DNA from: Tribonema minus
Lineage: Eukaryota; Sar; Xanthophyceae; Tribonematales; Tribonemataceae
Assembly (NCBI GenBank): GCA_017506865.1
Contig: JAFCMP010000529.1
Span: 496,001 to 560,000, forward strand
Direction: 5' to 3'
Length of the DNA stretch: 64,000 nt
Part shown: piece by piece, positions 61,857 through 64,000 of the stretch
Layout of the letters: each line of letters starts with the position of its first letter
How positions within the stretch are numbered: the stretch's first letter is position 1
Translations under genes and position numbers: made by a program
The notes under the pieces: generated by a model
The model's database searches: none
Told to the model about the DNA's origin: nothing
The model's input: only the letters and a program-made list of their open reading frames with translations

Positions 61857-63599
61857 ATGTCTAGTGGAAGCTCGCTGGCGGCTGCCGCCACTGTTGTTGG
61901 CGTGACGGCAGCAGCTACGCTCTTGATCAGCCATGTGAGAGGTGTGTACCACCAAAGTCGTCTGGCAGATTCTGATTTGATTGCATCGCATAGGTTGCCC
62001 TGGCGCCACTGTGTGACGCTGATCGTGATGCTGTGCGCCTGCTGTGGATGCACCTGCGTTTCCCAATGCAGGAGCCGAGCAGAGGCGGAGACAGCAGCAG
62101 AGGGTGCGGTTGAAGGAGGCCTTGGAGCACGAACTGGCGCTGATCATCGATATCGGATCTTCTGGCGTGCGCTGTGGAGTGTATACGGTTGCAGTGTCAC
62201 CTCAGCTGGTGCCAGGAGCTGTAGCTCATGTCAAGTGAGCGCCAAACCTGTGCTAGTGCCCAAGTCATTGCAGTGTCGTCAGCTTAGGTGTCCTGCATCA
62301 GCGGCAACATGCACTCGTGGACTCGCCCATGCCGCGATGTGGGCTTCATGCTTCGCGGGCGGAAAAGAGACAGCTCAGACCATCTGTGTGGTGTTGCTCC
62401 ATCAACTTGAAACGTGCTGTGTGATTGCCTCTGGAATACACTGTGGACTTGAAGTTCTGCGCGTGAACATCAGATGCCATAGTGCTGACCTGTCTCCCTT
62501 GCACTGACGTTGCACTGACGGTGCCAGCCTTGCCGCGGCTTTAGTGCTCTCTAGTCGCCACATTTAGTGGCAGAAAGGATATCAGTGCGGATCATGGACA
62601 GCACACATGTGTCTTATGTCGTAGCAAGTGTGCGTTCCAGCTGCGCTTGAACCTCACAGCATCATCACATATGCTTTCGGATGCGTCAGAGCGAGCACCA
62701 GCAAGACACAGACGCGTCGCTTAAGAGAAAGCAGAAGCAGCTTTCTGCACTTGGCGGCATCGCTCTACCCCACCTCACCTCCCCCCTCCCCCCCCCCCCT
62801 CCTAACCCAACACGCCCACCCCCCCCTCCCCCCCTCCCCCCCCGGCCACCACCCTACCCCACCAACCCCCCTGTTGTGCGCATCACCCCCCCTGACCTCC
62901 CCCGGTGCAGGCACGCCATCATACCGCCGAACCACACCCCCGCGGACCCCGCGCACGCGGTCGCCGCCGTCGAGGCCGCCGTCGACGACTGCCTCGCAGC
63001 GCTCAGGCGCCTCCCCCTTCCGCACAAGCGCGTCTCCGCCATCGGCTTCTCCGGCCTGTCCATGAATCTGATTGGACTCGGCGGCGACGGGCGCTCCGCG
63101 ACGCGCCTCCTGCACTACGCCGACGCCACCGCCGCCACCGCGGAGGCGGCGCGCGACCTGTGCGCCGCGCTGGACGAGCGCGCGCTGCAACGAGGGGGCG
63201 GCGGCGGCAGCAGTGATGGTGGCAATGGCAGCGGCAGCGGTAACGGCGGCGATGGCGGCGGCGTAAGCGGCAGCGGCAGCGGCAGCGGCAGCGGTGACGG
63301 CGGCAATGGCGGCGGCAGCGGCAGTGACGGACGTGGTGGCGGCGGCAGCGGCGAGGGTGGTGGCAGCGGCAGCGGTAGCGGCAGCGGTGGCGGTGGGGGC
63401 GGCGGCAGTGGTGGCGGCGCAAGCAGCGGCAGCAGCGCCGACCACGGCCACGGCAGCGGCGGAACGCACGAGCACTCGTGCTGGGGGCCGGGGGCGGCGG
63501 CGGCGCACGCGCGAACGGGCGCTCCCGTTCACAGCGCGTATGCCGCGCCGCAGCTGCTGTCGCTGCTGCGCAGTGACGGCGGCGGCGGTGGCGGCTGCA

Positions 63600-63635
<36 letters not shown>

Positions 63636-63652
63636 ACGACGGCGGCGGCAGC

Positions 63653-63683
<31 letters not shown>

Positions 63684-63771
63684 GCGGCGGCTGCGGCGGC
63701 GTCGTGCAGTGGACGACAATCGCGGGGCTGCTGCTGCGGCGCTGGACGGGCGAGCACGACGTGCCCATGAG
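61857..63771 (+). CDS. FGGY-family carbohydrate kinase, N-terminal part (runs off the window)
   Basis: Exons 61857..61941, 62072..62234 and 62911..63771 join in phase; the third ends at an AG|gtatgt donor and the gene continues past 64000. The N-terminus is hydrophobic (about 1-26, possible signal or membrane anchor). The FGGY_N domain follows: LIIDIGSSGVRCGVYTV (phosphate-1 motif), AIGFSGLSMNLIGLGGDG, PVHSAYAAPQLLSLLRSD and TTIAGLLLRRWTGEHDVPM, which matches the order in gluconokinase/xylulokinase-like enzymes. Two Gly/Ser-rich insertions (63195-63470 and 63575-63700) interrupt the domain. The sugar substrate cannot be told. The start was chosen as the only ATG giving a frame that splices in phase into the kinase motif. 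Confidence 0.8.
63195..63470 (+). repeat. GGC/AGC-rich repeat encoding a Gly/Ser tract
   Basis: A low-complexity sequence inside exon 3 of the kinase gene. It stays in frame and adds about 90 Gly/Ser residues; a second tract lies at 63575-63700. Antisense frames are also open but meaningless. Confidence 0.9.
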
Positions 63772-64000
63772 GTATGTATGGGTATCACGGTTACTTAGCG
63801 CTTCGGAATGTCGACTAGCTGCTTGTGCGGGCTGTGAGGGAGGATTGGAGTTGAGATCTCGTTGACATGGTTCAATTGGCGCGTCCTTGCCGTGGCGTCT
63901 ATGTGCAGCAGCGCACCAAGAGACCTGCGCTTCGGCGGCCTTGCACTTCGCATGCGCACCGCGGGTGTTGCGCGCATGTGACGCGGCACACAGCGCCATT

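Noticed and set aside
62765..63788. Two long minus-strand frames opposite the kinase gene
   Set aside because: Poly-Ala and poly-Arg antisense readings of the Gly/Ser-coding repeat.

Overview
This window is nuclear DNA of a eukaryote, most likely a microalga with a red-type complex plastid (haptophyte or stramenopile; the sequence does not settle which). The reasons are spliceosomal introns with clean GT-AG and some GC-AG borders, very GC-rich exons set in less GC-rich introns, telomere-type TTAGGG/CCCTAA blocks, and a protein whose N-terminus is a signal peptide ending in an AES|FAP site. That site resembles the ASAFAP plastid-targeting motif of such algae.

Layout. 1-4.9 kb: a tandem duplication, two possible exons of a + strand gene, a long low-content stretch and one unrecognised - strand ORF. 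4.9-7.9 kb (+): an uninterrupted gene for an NBR1-type autophagy receptor (PB1, ZZ, FW, LIR, UBA). 8.75-17.2 kb (+): a gene of eight phased exons plus a possible ninth, for a plastid-targeted RlmL/UPF0020-type RNA methyltransferase with an added SAP domain. 18.4-60.2 kb (-): one very large gene, 42 exons rebuilt here with every splice phase agreeing, for a full-length ABCC (MRP-type) transporter; its probable 5' part (60.2-61.5 kb) is disturbed by apparent frameshifts. 61.86 kb to the right edge (+): the start of an FGGY-family carbohydrate kinase, divergent from the transporter. The methyltransferase and transporter genes converge. There is no operon logic; these are unrelated single-copy eukaryotic genes.

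The most unusual property lies in the introns. Beside many exons of both split genes, the intron carries one to four decayed tandem copies of the neighbouring exon edge, splice site included. Donor-side and acceptor-side copies both occur, and even the stop codon of the intronless NBR1-like gene is echoed twice in frame. Added to this are interstitial telomere-like repeats, one of which forms a 5' splice site, a tyrosine-recombinase fragment, a 2-kb insertion with a hairpin, and a three-copy dispersed repeat. Other points for follow-up are a Gly-to-Ser change in the NBD1 Walker A motif, a 15-nt microexon, and GC-AG introns in two different genes.
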